In this document: positions 9,166 through 17,534 of the stretch, piece after piece
Layout: each line of letters opens with the position of its first letter
Position numbering within the stretch: position 1 is the stretch's first letter
Source: Brevibacillus sp. DP1.3A
GTDB lineage: Bacteria; Bacillota; Bacilli; Brevibacillales; Brevibacillaceae
Direction: 5' to 3'
Length of the DNA: 64,000 nucleotides
Assembly (NCBI RefSeq): GCF_013284245.2
Contig: NZ_CP085876.1
Span: forward strand, 1,596,001 to 1,660,000
The notes under the pieces: model-generated
What the model was told of the DNA's origin: nothing
Seen by the model: the letters and a program-made list of their open reading frames with translations, nothing else
Database searches by the model: none
Program-made: the position numbers and the translations under genes

Positions 9166-10029
9166 ATGATACGACAAGCACAATCAACTGACAAAGAGAC
9201 AATCGTGACGATGATCGGCGAAGGCATGCTTTGGAGGACCGAAGAGATTGTTGATATCGTGGAAGAAGCTACGGTTTACATCTGGGAGGAAGATGATCAA
9301 ATCATTGGCTGTAGCACATATGATTTGAACTCCTCCGGCGAAGACGGGACAGTAGAAATATACGTCTATACAAGACCAGACCATCGAAAGCGAGGAGTCG
9401 GTTCCCGGCTGTTCGATAAGCTTTGGCTGGAACTGCAACAGCACGAGGAGAAGCCGAGGTCAGTCATGGCTACCTATCGGGTAGACCACGGGCAGGGTGC
9501 TGATTTTTTTGCCAAGAGAGGTTTCGCTTCTATCTGGGGACATCATCTGATGAAATACACAGGAGAGATCGGGCCTGCGCCGACACTCGACGTACGAAAA
9601 TTCACCGAGTCCGATATGGATATGTACATCCAATCGCAGAGTGACGCTTACTATGAGGTGCGCAAAGGCATCGATCTTCAGCCATACCGTTTGGCGGATT
9701 ATCCTGAGAAAACGATGAACGCATGGAAAAACTGGCTGCTGGGTGAGATGAGAGAGGACATTTATTTGTTCGAGCATGAGGGAGTATTCGTAGGGTCCTT
9801 GATCATCACAGGACATGGCGAGGTTTACGATGTGTTCGTAGATCCCATGCATCAAGGCAAAGGCTATGGTAAAGAGCTTGTCCACTTTTTTGTGAACCGG
9901 ACGCTGGAAAAGGGCTTGAAGCCCTATCTCGTCACAGGTACTCACAACGAACCTGCGATTGCATTGTACGAACGGACAGGCTTCCAGACGTTTCAGACGA
10001 CCACGACAGCGAAGAGAGACTTTGCGTAA
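9166..10029 (+). CDS. Tandem-domain GNAT acetyltransferase
   Basis: 287 residues forming two GNAT folds. The first (about 1-140) has the acetyl-CoA loop RPDHRKRGVGSRLF. The second (about 145-287) has VDPMHQGKGYGKELV and the terminal ALYERTGF motif. The substrate is unknown. Double-GNAT proteins include aminoglycoside and small-molecule acetylases, but nothing here points to one of them. The ATG is preceded by GGAGGAG. It lies 25 bp after the exonuclease gene and probably shares its transcript. A bidirectional terminator separates it from convergent tagO. Confidence 0.85.
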   Translation: MIRQAQSTDKETIVTMIGEGMLWRTEEIVDIVEEATVYIWEEDDQIIGCSTYDLNSSGEDGTVEIYVYTRPDHRKRGVGSRLFDKLWLELQQHEEKPRSVMATYRVDHGQGADFFAKRGFASIWGHHLMKYTGEIGPAPTLDVRKFTESDMDMYIQSQSDAYYEVRKGIDLQPYRLADYPEKTMNAWKNWLLGEMREDIYLFEHEGVFVGSLIITGHGEVYDVFVDPMHQGKGYGKELVHFFVNRTLEKGLKPYLVTGTHNEPAIALYERTGFQTFQTTTTAKRDFA

Positions 10030-10037
10030 TCCGCTTA

Positions 10038-10078
10038 TAAAAAAATGCCGCAGGGATTAGACCCGAGCGGCATTTTTC
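10038..10078. terminator. Bidirectional terminator
   Basis: AAAAATGCCGC / GCGGCATTTTT stem between convergent genes. It has A-runs and T-runs on both sides, so it can serve either strand. Confidence 0.85.
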
Positions 10079-10093
10079 ATTGTGACCGATAGC

Positions 10094-11062
10094 CTATACT
10101 CCGAGCAGGAGCAGGATAATGGACGTCAGACTAAAGCAAACACTGATCAAGCACAGGAAGGTGACGACCTGCTTTGGATTGAGTCCAGAACGCAGCAGGC
10201 GATAATGAACCTGGCTGGCATCTGCTTGGTAGATCGGCTTTCCTTGCAGGAAGCGTTTAGTCACGACAAACAGATTATCGAAAATCGGCACACCGAGAGC
10301 TAAAATCGGAATGAACAAGGAGAGAACAGTTGCTTGCTTAAAGGCACCATCCAACGCGATAACCGCCAAGATAAAGCCGAGGAAGGTCGCGCCTGCATCT
10401 CCCATGAAAATTTTGGCCGGCGGCTTGTTGTACCGCAGATAAGCCAAGGCAACACCGACCAGACTGATCGCCATAATCGCAGAAGTGCTTTGTCCTTTTA
10501 CCAAAGCGACTACGAAGAGCGTGCCTGCGGAGATCGCAGAAAGCCCTCCAGCCAAGCCATCCATGCCATCCGAAAAATTGATGACCGTCGTTACTCCGAA
10601 AATCCACAGGATGGTCAGGATGAACTGCAACCATTCCGGGAGCAATATGTATTCGCCACTCAATGGATTGTAAAAGCCGGAAAAAGTAATACCCGACAAG
10701 TAGACAATCACGGCGGCTGATACTTGGACGATCAGCTTGGGCAGGGCGGAAAAATCCTTGCCTTGCGTCTTGTACCAGTCATCAATGGTACCAATAATAA
10801 GCAGCAGTAGTGAGCCTGACAGAACAGCGATCGTTTGCCCGGTCGATTCTTTCGAGAAGAGCAAAAACGATGCAGCAAAGCCGACAAAAATAGCGTAGCT
10901 AGCTGTCAATGGGATAGGCTCCCGGTGAATTTTTCTTTCCACGTCTTTACGTGGCTTGTCCACAAAATCAAGGCGAAATGCCAATTTAGCCAGAGGCGGA
11001 ATCAGCACCATAACGATACAAAACGACAGTAAAAACGAAAGAGCGTACGTTATCGTGACCAT
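10094..11062 (-). CDS. tagO: Undecaprenyl-phosphate GlcNAc-1-phosphate transferase (TagO/WecA family)
   Basis: 322-residue polytopic enzyme of the MraY/WecA family. It transfers a sugar-1-phosphate to undecaprenyl phosphate and starts wall teichoic acid or other wall glycan synthesis at the inner membrane face. Diagnostic segments are DKPRKDVERKIHREP, NFSDGMDGLAGG and FMGDAGATFLGF, with about ten hydrophobic helices. The start ATG at 11062 sits directly against TAGGAG with no spacer, and an in-frame TAG lies just before it. Translation initiation is therefore probably weak or uses another mechanism. The gene is alone on its strand, as tagO often is. Confidence 0.92.
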   Translation of the reverse strand: MVTITYALSFLLSFCIVMVLIPPLAKLAFRLDFVDKPRKDVERKIHREPIPLTASYAIFVGFAASFLLFSKESTGQTIAVLSGSLLLLIIGTIDDWYKTQGKDFSALPKLIVQVSAAVIVYLSGITFSGFYNPLSGEYILLPEWLQFILTILWIFGVTTVINFSDGMDGLAGGLSAISAGTLFVVALVKGQSTSAIMAISLVGVALAYLRYNKPPAKIFMGDAGATFLGFILAVIALDGAFKQATVLSLFIPILALGVPIFDNLFVVTKRFLQGKPIYQADASQVHYRLLRSGLNPKQVVTFLCLISVCFSLTSIILLLLGV

Positions 11063-11248
11063 CTCCTACAGGTAGTGAGCTTTCTATATGCAAAGATACT
11101 CGCATACCGTGTTGTTTGACAAGTCTATTATAGGAAGGATTCCAAATTTTGTCGACTCTTGCAATCATGCTAGGGTGAGGTACCAAAAAAAGTTGGTACT
11201 TATCTCCAACAGAACTGATCCCTATAATCCTTCGTAGGAGGGATCCAG

Positions 11249-11641
11249 ATGGAATACTTGTCATTATGGTTTATCGTAGGGATCATCTTTTCCATAACAC
11301 TCGCGGCGAGACAGATCCAGCCTTGGCTGAAATTCGTTATATTCGGTTACTACCTCGTGCTATCCTACCTATTTATCTCTCGTAAAGAACAGATATATAG
11401 TGAATATCATCGGGTGCCCGTTCCAGAGCAGTTCTGGGAAACCAACTCGGATTGGGTGGGATTCATGCTGGGCTTTTATTTTGTCCCATTTTTTCTCATC
11501 CTGCTGTTCATCTACTTTTGGCTGTTTCGAAAAGCTAACAGTGTGAAGAAACGGTTTTTCATTGCTCTTACCATTGTACCCGCAGCGATTATTTATCTAT
11601 GCTTGCTGTTTGTTTTCAGTATGTACGGATATCGACCTTAA
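11249..11641 (+). CDS. Small polytopic membrane protein, unknown function
   Basis: 130 residues with three or four hydrophobic helices (about 5-20, 28-45, 72-95 and 103-125). A polar loop of roughly 28 residues carries EYHRVPVPEQFWETN. The ATG follows GTAGGAGGGATCCAG, a strong ribosome site. I do not recognise a family. It stands alone between divergent tagO and a GNAT gene that has its own promoter. Confidence 0.65.
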   Translation: MEYLSLWFIVGIIFSITLAARQIQPWLKFVIFGYYLVLSYLFISRKEQIYSEYHRVPVPEQFWETNSDWVGFMLGFYFVPFFLILLFIYFWLFRKANSVKKRFFIALTIVPAAIIYLCLLFVFSMYGYRP

Positions 11642-11661
11642 ACAAGTGATGTTAGATTATC

Positions 11662-11690
11662 TTACATAGTTTTGGTTTCTCCGTTATAGT
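11662..11690 (+). promoter_or_regulatory. Candidate sigma-A promoter for the 11735 acetyltransferase
   Basis: TTACAT (11662-11667), a 17-bp spacer and TATAGT (11685-11690), with the gene starting 45 bp downstream. Predicted by eye. Confidence 0.5.
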
Positions 11691-11734
11691 GTAAGAAGGG
11701 AGAAAAAATCTTCTTCAAATACGGAGGGGCTCTT

Positions 11735-12247
11735 ATGAAGTCAGCGCTTTGTTATCGGGAAGGAATCGAGTTTTCAGAGGAAGAACTGCGTCAGCTGTCC
11801 CAGTTGCTGGTCGATGTCGTGGAGGATGGGGCTTCCCTTGGTTTTTTACCACCTATGCAGCTGGAAGAAGCACGCGTCTATTGGACTTCGGTGCCCAATG
11901 AACATGTGAAAATTTGGGTAGCTGTACAGGAAGATGTCATCGTCGGAGCCATCCAGTTGCATCTGGTGAGTCGTCCAAATGGATTGCATCGGGCAGAAAT
12001 CGCCAAGCTGATGGTTCATCCTAGAGCGCAGCGTCAAGGCATTGGGCGTGGACTGATGCTGTTGGCGGAGGCAAGGGCCCTTGCTGAAAACCGCAGCCTC
12101 CTCGTTTTGGATACACGAGCGGGCGATCCGTCCAATCAGTTGTATCAGTCGATGGGCTATCAAGAAGCAGGGCGCATTCCGGGGTTTGCCCGAGCGGCTG
12201 ATGGCAGCTTGCATGATACCGTCCTTTACTTTAAAACATTGGAATAG
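11735..12247 (+). CDS. GNAT family N-acetyltransferase
   Basis: 170-residue single-domain acetyltransferase. The pyrophosphate-binding loop is HPRAQRQGIGRGLM, and later motifs are TRAGDPSNQLYQSMGYQ and a C-terminal TVLYFKTLE strand. The overall pattern resembles small-molecule or antibiotic-type GNATs acting on amines, though the substrate cannot be read. The start has GGAGGGG upstream. A rho-independent terminator lies at 12262-12290, so the gene appears monocistronic. Confidence 0.85.
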   Translation: MKSALCYREGIEFSEEELRQLSQLLVDVVEDGASLGFLPPMQLEEARVYWTSVPNEHVKIWVAVQEDVIVGAIQLHLVSRPNGLHRAEIAKLMVHPRAQRQGIGRGLMLLAEARALAENRSLLVLDTRAGDPSNQLYQSMGYQEAGRIPGFARAADGSLHDTVLYFKTLE

Positions 12248-12261
12248 TCGAACAAGCTACA

Positions 12262-12290
12262 AGCGGACGGTTAACAGGCGTCCGTTTTTC
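12262..12290 (+). terminator. Rho-independent terminator
   Basis: CGGACG / CGTCCG stem with a 9-base loop and a T5 tail, just after the acetyltransferase stop. Confidence 0.8.
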
Positions 12291-12336
12291 TGTTTAAATA
12301 GTATGAAAAGTTTCCATGCTGGGAGGTTCTTATAAT

Positions 12337-12729
12337 TTGTCATTTGGACCGCAAGAATTGATCAAAAGATGTCTAGAAACTCATAATCAACTGTTTTTAA
12401 TTGCAGAAGTGGACGGGAGAATTGTGGGGAACCTGACTTTTCGAGGGGGTATCCGATCGAGAACGCAGCATGTAGGTGAATTTGGGATTAGCGTTTTGAA
12501 AGAGTTTTGGGGATCAGGGATTGGGAGACTTCTACTGGAATCACTGCTGGAATGGGCCAAGCAATCAAAGGTGATACGAAAAATCAATCTGAAAGTCCGT
12601 TCAGACAACGATTCTGCTATTCGCTTGTACAGAAAGCTAGGCTTCAAGGAATTCGGTACGGTGACGAGAGAATTTTTGATAGAGGATACATTTTACGATT
12701 GTCTCTACATGGGCATCGAAATAGACTGA
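12337..12729 (+). CDS. GNAT acetyltransferase lacking the usual N-terminus (possibly decayed)
   Basis: About 130 residues. The acetyl-CoA loop region (GEFGISVLKEFWGSGIGRLL), the AIRLYRKLGFKEFG motif and the C-terminus are intact. The usual N-terminal beta1-alpha1-alpha2 segment of this subfamily, some 30 residues, is absent. An in-frame TGA sits at 12304, only 11 codons before TTG 12337. TTG 12337 has GGGAGG 10 bases upstream; ATG 12316 is the other possible start. The missing part was not found in other frames upstream, where there is a terminator instead. It may be a short functional GNAT or a 5'-deleted pseudogene. A clean terminator follows. Confidence 0.6.
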   Translation: MSFGPQELIKRCLETHNQLFLIAEVDGRIVGNLTFRGGIRSRTQHVGEFGISVLKEFWGSGIGRLLLESLLEWAKQSKVIRKINLKVRSDNDSAIRLYRKLGFKEFGTVTREFLIEDTFYDCLYMGIEID

Positions 12730-12737
12730 GGAACAGA

Positions 12738-12766
12738 CCGTCAGGATGTTGACCTGACGGATTTTT
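12738..12766 (+). terminator. Rho-independent terminator
   Basis: CCGTCAGG / CCTGACGG stem, 7-base loop, T5 tail. Confidence 0.85.
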
Positions 12767-12811
12767 GATGAACAAAATACTGATTATTCAAACAAGTTGA
12801 AAGGGGCCATC

Positions 12812-14668
12812 ATGAAAAGGAAAGTCTCGACGTTTTTTTTGCAAGGAACACTGCGGGTGAAGATTCTCACGCTTTTTCTCTGTTTGATTGCAATCCCGCT
12901 AAGTTTGCAGGGAATCATCACGTATAACAAGTTTTCGGCTTCAACGGAATTGAGGACGGCTGAATACACGGGGCAGATTGTGGGTCAGATCAATCGCAAC
13001 CTGGAGCGCAATATTCGGGAGATGAAGCGCTTATCACTCATGCCGCTCTACGATCCAGAAGTCCTGTCCATTTTAAAAGGAATTCAGACAAATACGTCGG
13101 CTACTTCTTTTCTCTCCATGGAAAAAAGGGAGAAGATGACGCTGTATATATCCAGTCTTTCCTATAGCCGACCGGAAGTAAAAGGCATTCAAATCATCGC
13201 GGGGAATGGCATGATTTTTTCCAATCTGGACCCTTCCGTCATGAAGAGCAAGGGAGATTTGGCAGAAGAGGGATGGTATTCGCGCGTGATCAAGGAACAG
13301 GGGGCAGCCGTCATTATTCCACAGCATCGGCCCGGCTATTATTTGGATGCCTCTGGTGAGCGCTATGTGTCAGTAGCTCGATTATTGCGAGAGCCATATA
13401 CGAAAGTACCGCTCGGAATCATTAAAATCGATATGAAAATGGACATGTTTGACCAGATCTTGTCCGATATGCCTTTTACCCAGGATGGGAGCTTGATCAT
13501 CGTAAATGAGGGAAACGAGCTGTTTTATGAAAAGAGGGAGAGCGAAGGCTCACCGGGCTATCGTACTTTGCTGCAAGAAACTAACGGGATCAATCGTGGA
13601 AATGCGAATCAGATGATGATTCAGGGTCAGCGATATCTCTTCGTGGATCATCAATCGAGAGAGACGGGGCTTGTGGTGATCAGTCTGATTCCGCTCGATA
13701 TCCTGCTCGCAGAATCCAATAGCTTGCGCAGTTTTACGATGCTGATTGCGGCGATGTTTTTACTCGTCGCTGGCGGGCTCGCGATTTATTTTTCCTATTC
13801 ACTCAGCAAGCCGCTCGTTCAATTGAAAGAAAAAATGCTGCAAGTAAAGCGAGGTAACTTCCATGAACGAGTTCCTGTCGATTCCCAAGACGAGATCGGG
13901 AAGCTGAGCGAGCAATTTAATCAGATGGTCGAGGAAATCAACCGCCTTGTCAATGAGGTGTATCTCAGCAGCTTGCGTGAGCGGGAGGCGGAGCTGGCGG
14001 CCTTGCAGAGCCAGATCAATCCGCATTTTATTTACAACACACTCGAATCGATCAATATGATGGCGATCCGCTCGGGCAATTACGATGTGTCTGACATGGT
14101 TTCTTCGCTCGGAAAACTCATGCGCTATACGGTCGTTCGAGAGGATGGGCACGTTACGCTTAGGCAAGAGCTCGTATCGTTAGAATCCTACGTCCGTATC
14201 CAAAAGATTCGTCTGGGCGAGCGCCTTCAGGTGTATATGGACGTGGAAGAGAGCCTGTCGGATCAGCGTATTCCGAAGCTGCTGCTACAGCCGTTGCTTG
14301 AAAATGCAATTGCACACGGGATCGAGCGTCAGGAACAGGGAGGGACGATATGGCTCACGGCGCTTTGTCAGGAGGGTGTAATGCAAATCAGCGTGAGGGA
14401 CAATGGCAAGGGAATGTCTGAGCAATCATTGAGTCGTCTGCTCGCAAGTCTGCGTACGCCTATGCAGCAGCATGAGATGACAGGAAACGCACACAATGGG
14501 ACAGCATTGCGAAACATTTCCCAGCGGCTGACTTTATTGTTCGGGGAAGAGTACGGGCTGACGATTGTGAGCAGACCGGATCAAGGCACGGAAATTACGA
14601 TGAAGATTCCGCTCGATTTTCAGAAGGGAGAAATACGCGATGTACAAAGTATTGCTTGTGGAAGATGA
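12812..14668 (+). CDS. YesM-type membrane sensor histidine kinase
   Basis: 618-residue kinase. A first transmembrane helix (about 15-37) is followed by an extracytoplasmic sensing domain of about 250 residues, a second helix (about 300-325), a HAMP linker and the YesM-class kinase core. The phospho-acceptor is H405 in QINPHFIYNTLES; later motifs are the N-box LLENAIAHGIE and DNGKGMS. ATG 12812 is preferred because GAAAGGGG lies upstream; TTG 12797 would add five residues. It overlaps the response regulator by 29 bp. Such pairs normally sense an extracellular sugar or oligosaccharide and switch on a neighbouring ABC importer, which matches the downstream genes. Confidence 0.9.
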   Translation: MKRKVSTFFLQGTLRVKILTLFLCLIAIPLSLQGIITYNKFSASTELRTAEYTGQIVGQINRNLERNIREMKRLSLMPLYDPEVLSILKGIQTNTSATSFLSMEKREKMTLYISSLSYSRPEVKGIQIIAGNGMIFSNLDPSVMKSKGDLAEEGWYSRVIKEQGAAVIIPQHRPGYYLDASGERYVSVARLLREPYTKVPLGIIKIDMKMDMFDQILSDMPFTQDGSLIIVNEGNELFYEKRESEGSPGYRTLLQETNGINRGNANQMMIQGQRYLFVDHQSRETGLVVISLIPLDILLAESNSLRSFTMLIAAMFLLVAGGLAIYFSYSLSKPLVQLKEKMLQVKRGNFHERVPVDSQDEIGKLSEQFNQMVEEINRLVNEVYLSSLREREAELAALQSQINPHFIYNTLESINMMAIRSGNYDVSDMVSSLGKLMRYTVVREDGHVTLRQELVSLESYVRIQKIRLGERLQVYMDVEESLSDQRIPKLLLQPLLENAIAHGIERQEQGGTIWLTALCQEGVMQISVRDNGKGMSEQSLSRLLASLRTPMQQHEMTGNAHNGTALRNISQRLTLLFGEEYGLTIVSRPDQGTEITMKIPLDFQKGEIRDVQSIACGR

Positions 14669-15398
14669 ACGAATGATTCGGGAAGGCTTGAAAACGTTAA
14701 TTGAAAAAGGAGCATCTGGTTTTGCTGTCATGGCAGAAGCGGAAAATGGAAAGGATGCCCTGCAGTATATGCGCACGGAAATACCTGATTTGATTGTGAC
14801 AGATATCCGCATGCGGGAAGTCGACGGCTTGGCGCTCATCGGGAAAATTCGGGAGATGTACGAGGAGCTGCCCATCGTGATTATTAGTGGCTATGGTGAT
14901 TTTCACTATGCACAGAAAGCGTTGAAGTACAAAGTCTCCGACTATCTTTTGAAGCCCATTGATCGATTAGAGCTGGTGAGCACGCTCGCAAAAATCAGGC
15001 AAGCGCTGGATCGCAAAAAGAAAGTCAGGGAAGAAGAAAACAGCGTCGACGGCAGCCATAGAGAAGAAAGACAAATCATTCGCAAGGTAAAAGCATTCAT
15101 TCATGATCATTTGGACGGCGATTTGAGACTCCAGACGCTGGCGGAGTCTGTTCATTTGAATCCGATTTATTTGAGTCAATTGTTCAAGACCGAGACGGGG
15201 GAAAATGTCTCCGACTACATCACCCAGGTGAGGATGAACCGCGCCAAGCGGCTTTTACACGAGACGAGCCTAAAGGTGTATGATATTGCCCGCTTAGTAG
15301 GGTATCAGAGCGCGAAGCATTTCATGCTGGTATTTAAAAAGGAAGTCGGGATGACACCCGGGAGCTACCGAGATCTCGTAGGCAGTGAAGATCTTTAA
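14640..15398 (+). CDS. YesN-type response regulator with AraC DNA-binding domain
   Basis: 252 residues. The receiver domain (about 1-120) has phospho-acceptor D55 (LIVTDIRM), a conserved K in LLKPID, and the acidic pair VEDE near the start. A short charged linker follows, then an AraC/XylS double helix-turn-helix (about 150-250) with the family signature around VYDIARLVGYQSAKHFMLVFKKEVGMTPGS. It is the partner of the overlapping YesM-type kinase and probably activates the substrate-binding protein gene 92 bp downstream. The ATG follows AGAAGGGAG. Confidence 0.92.
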   Translation: MYKVLLVEDERMIREGLKTLIEKGASGFAVMAEAENGKDALQYMRTEIPDLIVTDIRMREVDGLALIGKIREMYEELPIVIISGYGDFHYAQKALKYKVSDYLLKPIDRLELVSTLAKIRQALDRKKKVREEENSVDGSHREERQIIRKVKAFIHDHLDGDLRLQTLAESVHLNPIYLSQLFKTETGENVSDYITQVRMNRAKRLLHETSLKVYDIARLVGYQSAKHFMLVFKKEVGMTPGSYRDLVGSEDL

Positions 15399-15428
15399 AT
15401 CTCATACCAAATCTAAATCTCGCGTGAT

Positions 15429-15457
15429 TTATCTCACTATTCGATCAATTTTATACT
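15429..15457 (+). promoter_or_regulatory. Candidate promoter of the ABC importer operon
   Basis: TTATCT (15429-15434), 17 bp, TATACT (15452-15457) in the gap between the regulator and the substrate-binding protein gene. The weak -35 would suit activation by the adjacent AraC-type regulator. Predicted by eye. Confidence 0.4.
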
Positions 15458-15489
15458 GGTGACAGGGAAATCAGATAAGGAGGTACGCC

Positions 15490-16782
15490 ATGAAAAAGGC
15501 AATCCTGTTGGCATTGTCTACTGCTTTGACAGCGTTTACATTTGGGTGCAGCAACACCGTGACGACTCCCGGTGACTCCCCAGCGGGCAAGAAAGAAGCA
15601 GTCGAGCTTACGTTTTTGACATGGGGCAACCAAGCCCACCTAGACCTGTATACGAAGCTCTCTGAAAAATTCACGCAACAAAACCCGACCATCAAGGTGA
15701 AGCTGGAATCTGTGCCATTCCCCGATTACCAGCAAAAGGTGACGGTGCTCGCTGCTGGTCAGGAGCTGCCTGACATCGGTTGGGTGTCTGAGCGAATGGT
15801 GCCGCAGTTTATGGAGAATGGAATATTGGAAGATGTCTCGGATGTAAAGAACGATGCTGCTTTTAAGCTGGACGACTTTATTCCGTCGACGCTTGAGCTG
15901 TTCCGAAAAGACGACAAACTGTACGGACTGCCGTTTTCTACCCCACCTACCGTGATGTTTTACAACAAAGAATTGTTTGAGAAGGCAGGCTTGAAATCGC
16001 CGAACGACCTAGCGAAAGAAGGAAAATGGACGTGGGAGGAATTCGAAAAGTCGGCTCAGGCGATCTCGAGCGGAACCGGGGCGAGCAAAATCTACGGGGC
16101 CAACTTCTTCCGCGATTGGAAAACGTGGATCATCCTGTCTTCCTATTCGTGGTCAAATGGCAGCGGCCCGTTCAACAAAGAAATGAATCAGTTTACGTGG
16201 AATGACCAATACGGGGTGGAGACACTCAGCATGCTCCAACGGATGATGTTTACAGATGGGTCGCATCCGAAGGCGGGTGAGCAGGTCAGCTTTGAATCAG
16301 GCAAAATTGGCATGTTCTTTGACGTGTACAGCTACGTTTCGAAGGCACGGACGATCAAGGACTTCAAGTGGGACATTGCTCCAATGCCAGCGGGTTCAAA
16401 AGGCTCGGCACCGATGCTCGGTCAGGCAGGGTATTCGATTTTCAAAGGAACGAAGCATTTGGAGGAGACCAAGCTATTCCTCAAGTTCCTCGCGAGTGAG
16501 CAGGGTGTCCAGGAGACCTCGACTTACTTTGTACCGCCGCGCTTGTCTGTACTGAATTCCGATCCGTTTTTGAATGTTCCAGGCAACCCTGACCCTGCAC
16601 ACATCAAGCAGGCGGTTATCGATGAAATGCCTAAGGCACACCTGCAGCCAGGCCATGTGGATTGGCAAAAAATCGACACGACGATACTGGCTGGTTTTGA
16701 TCAATTATTCGGTCAAACGGCACAGCCTGCGGATATCGTGAAGTCGCTGGAAAAGAAAGTAAATCCGATCTTGAAAAAGTAA
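15490..16782 (+). CDS. Sugar-type ABC transporter substrate-binding lipoprotein
   Basis: 430-residue extracellular binding protein of the family 1 (carbohydrate) type. The signal peptide ends with the cysteine in FTFGC at about residue 20, an imperfect lipobox with F before the G. The mature start 'VELTFLTWGNQAHLDLYTKL', and later segments FYNKELFEKAGL and GYSIFKGTKH, are typical of sugar binders. An AAGGAGG ribosome site precedes the ATG. A stable hairpin without a T-run follows the gene, which would favour higher levels of this protein than of the permeases. The sugar cannot be read from sequence. Confidence 0.9.
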   Translation: MKKAILLALSTALTAFTFGCSNTVTTPGDSPAGKKEAVELTFLTWGNQAHLDLYTKLSEKFTQQNPTIKVKLESVPFPDYQQKVTVLAAGQELPDIGWVSERMVPQFMENGILEDVSDVKNDAAFKLDDFIPSTLELFRKDDKLYGLPFSTPPTVMFYNKELFEKAGLKSPNDLAKEGKWTWEEFEKSAQAISSGTGASKIYGANFFRDWKTWIILSSYSWSNGSGPFNKEMNQFTWNDQYGVETLSMLQRMMFTDGSHPKAGEQVSFESGKIGMFFDVYSYVSKARTIKDFKWDIAPMPAGSKGSAPMLGQAGYSIFKGTKHLEETKLFLKFLASEQGVQETSTYFVPPRLSVLNSDPFLNVPGNPDPAHIKQAVIDEMPKAHLQPGHVDWQKIDTTILAGFDQLFGQTAQPADIVKSLEKKVNPILKK

Positions 16783-16788
16783 GCTCGC

Positions 16789-16817
16789 CACAACGGTCTG
16801 GGACACAGGCCGTTGTG
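16789..16817 (+). promoter_or_regulatory. Intercistronic hairpin after the substrate-binding protein gene
   Basis: CACAACGGTCT pairs with AGGCCGTTGTG across a 7-base loop. There is no T-run, so it is more likely an mRNA 3'-end stabiliser or partial attenuator than a full terminator. Confidence 0.6.
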
Positions 16818-16836
16818 ACTTGAGAGGGAGGATACG

Positions 16837-17523
16837 ATGAATCGTTTTCGACAAGCACTGGAAGAGAAGCCGTTTTTGCTCATGGTCAGTCTCCCGCAAA
16901 ACGATGAGACCTTGGCCAGAGCAGCGATGGAGGAAGGTGCAGATGGCTTGAAGATGCACATCAATGTGTACCATCGTGCCAGTGGCAACCGGTTCGGTCC
17001 TCTGGCTGAACATACGGACTTTCTCCAAACGATACGCAGCCAGTTCGCAGGGCCGATTGGCATTGTTCCGGGCGGGTCAATGGAGGAGCTCAATCCCGAG
17101 GAAATCAAACAGTTCGATTCGCTGGGAATCGACTTCATCTCCATCTATGGTCATCATTTGCCTGCGTCCCTTTTGAAAATCGAAGGGGTGGCGAGTACGT
17201 TTGCCATCGATGATCAGTTTGATTTGAACCGATTGGAGGCCGTGAAGCATTTTCCCATGACCGCATTGGAGGCGTCGATTATTCCGGGGAGTGAGTATGG
17301 CACGAGGCTTACGTTTGCCGACCTGCTCACCTATCGGTACATCGTAGAAAAGGCAGGCATCCCCATCATCGTCCCGACACAGCGGAAAATTGTGGCGGAG
17401 GATATGAAAGCTCTGCGGGAAACGGGAGTTCGTGTCCTGTTAGCTGGAGCGATGGCGATCGGGGGGACAGAGGATGAAATGCGCCGTTCCATCCATGCAT
17501 TGCGGAACGCGATTGATAACTAA
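16837..17523 (+). CDS. TIM-barrel protein of unknown function in the sugar operon
   Basis: 228 residues with an alternating strand-helix pattern of a (beta/alpha)8 barrel. The N-terminal FLLMVSLPQNDE strand, DGLKMHINVYH, the GPIGIVPGG segment and a C-terminal VRVLLAGAMAIGGT loop resemble phosphate-binding barrels such as HisA/NanE, without the exact motif of any family I know. Acidic and histidine residues (KMHIN, YGHHLP) could form an active site. It sits between the binding protein and the permeases, so a lyase, epimerase or isomerase step on the imported compound is plausible but unproven. A strong GAGGGAGG ribosome site precedes it. Confidence 0.6.
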   Translation: MNRFRQALEEKPFLLMVSLPQNDETLARAAMEEGADGLKMHINVYHRASGNRFGPLAEHTDFLQTIRSQFAGPIGIVPGGSMEELNPEEIKQFDSLGIDFISIYGHHLPASLLKIEGVASTFAIDDQFDLNRLEAVKHFPMTALEASIIPGSEYGTRLTFADLLTYRYIVEKAGIPIIVPTQRKIVAEDMKALRETGVRVLLAGAMAIGGTEDEMRRSIHALRNAIDN

Positions 17524-17534
17524 GGAGGGATCGT

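Noticed and set aside
9184..9945. Long minus-strand frames opposite the tandem GNAT gene
   Set aside because: They have no ribosome site or family resemblance, whereas the plus-strand gene has clear GNAT motifs.
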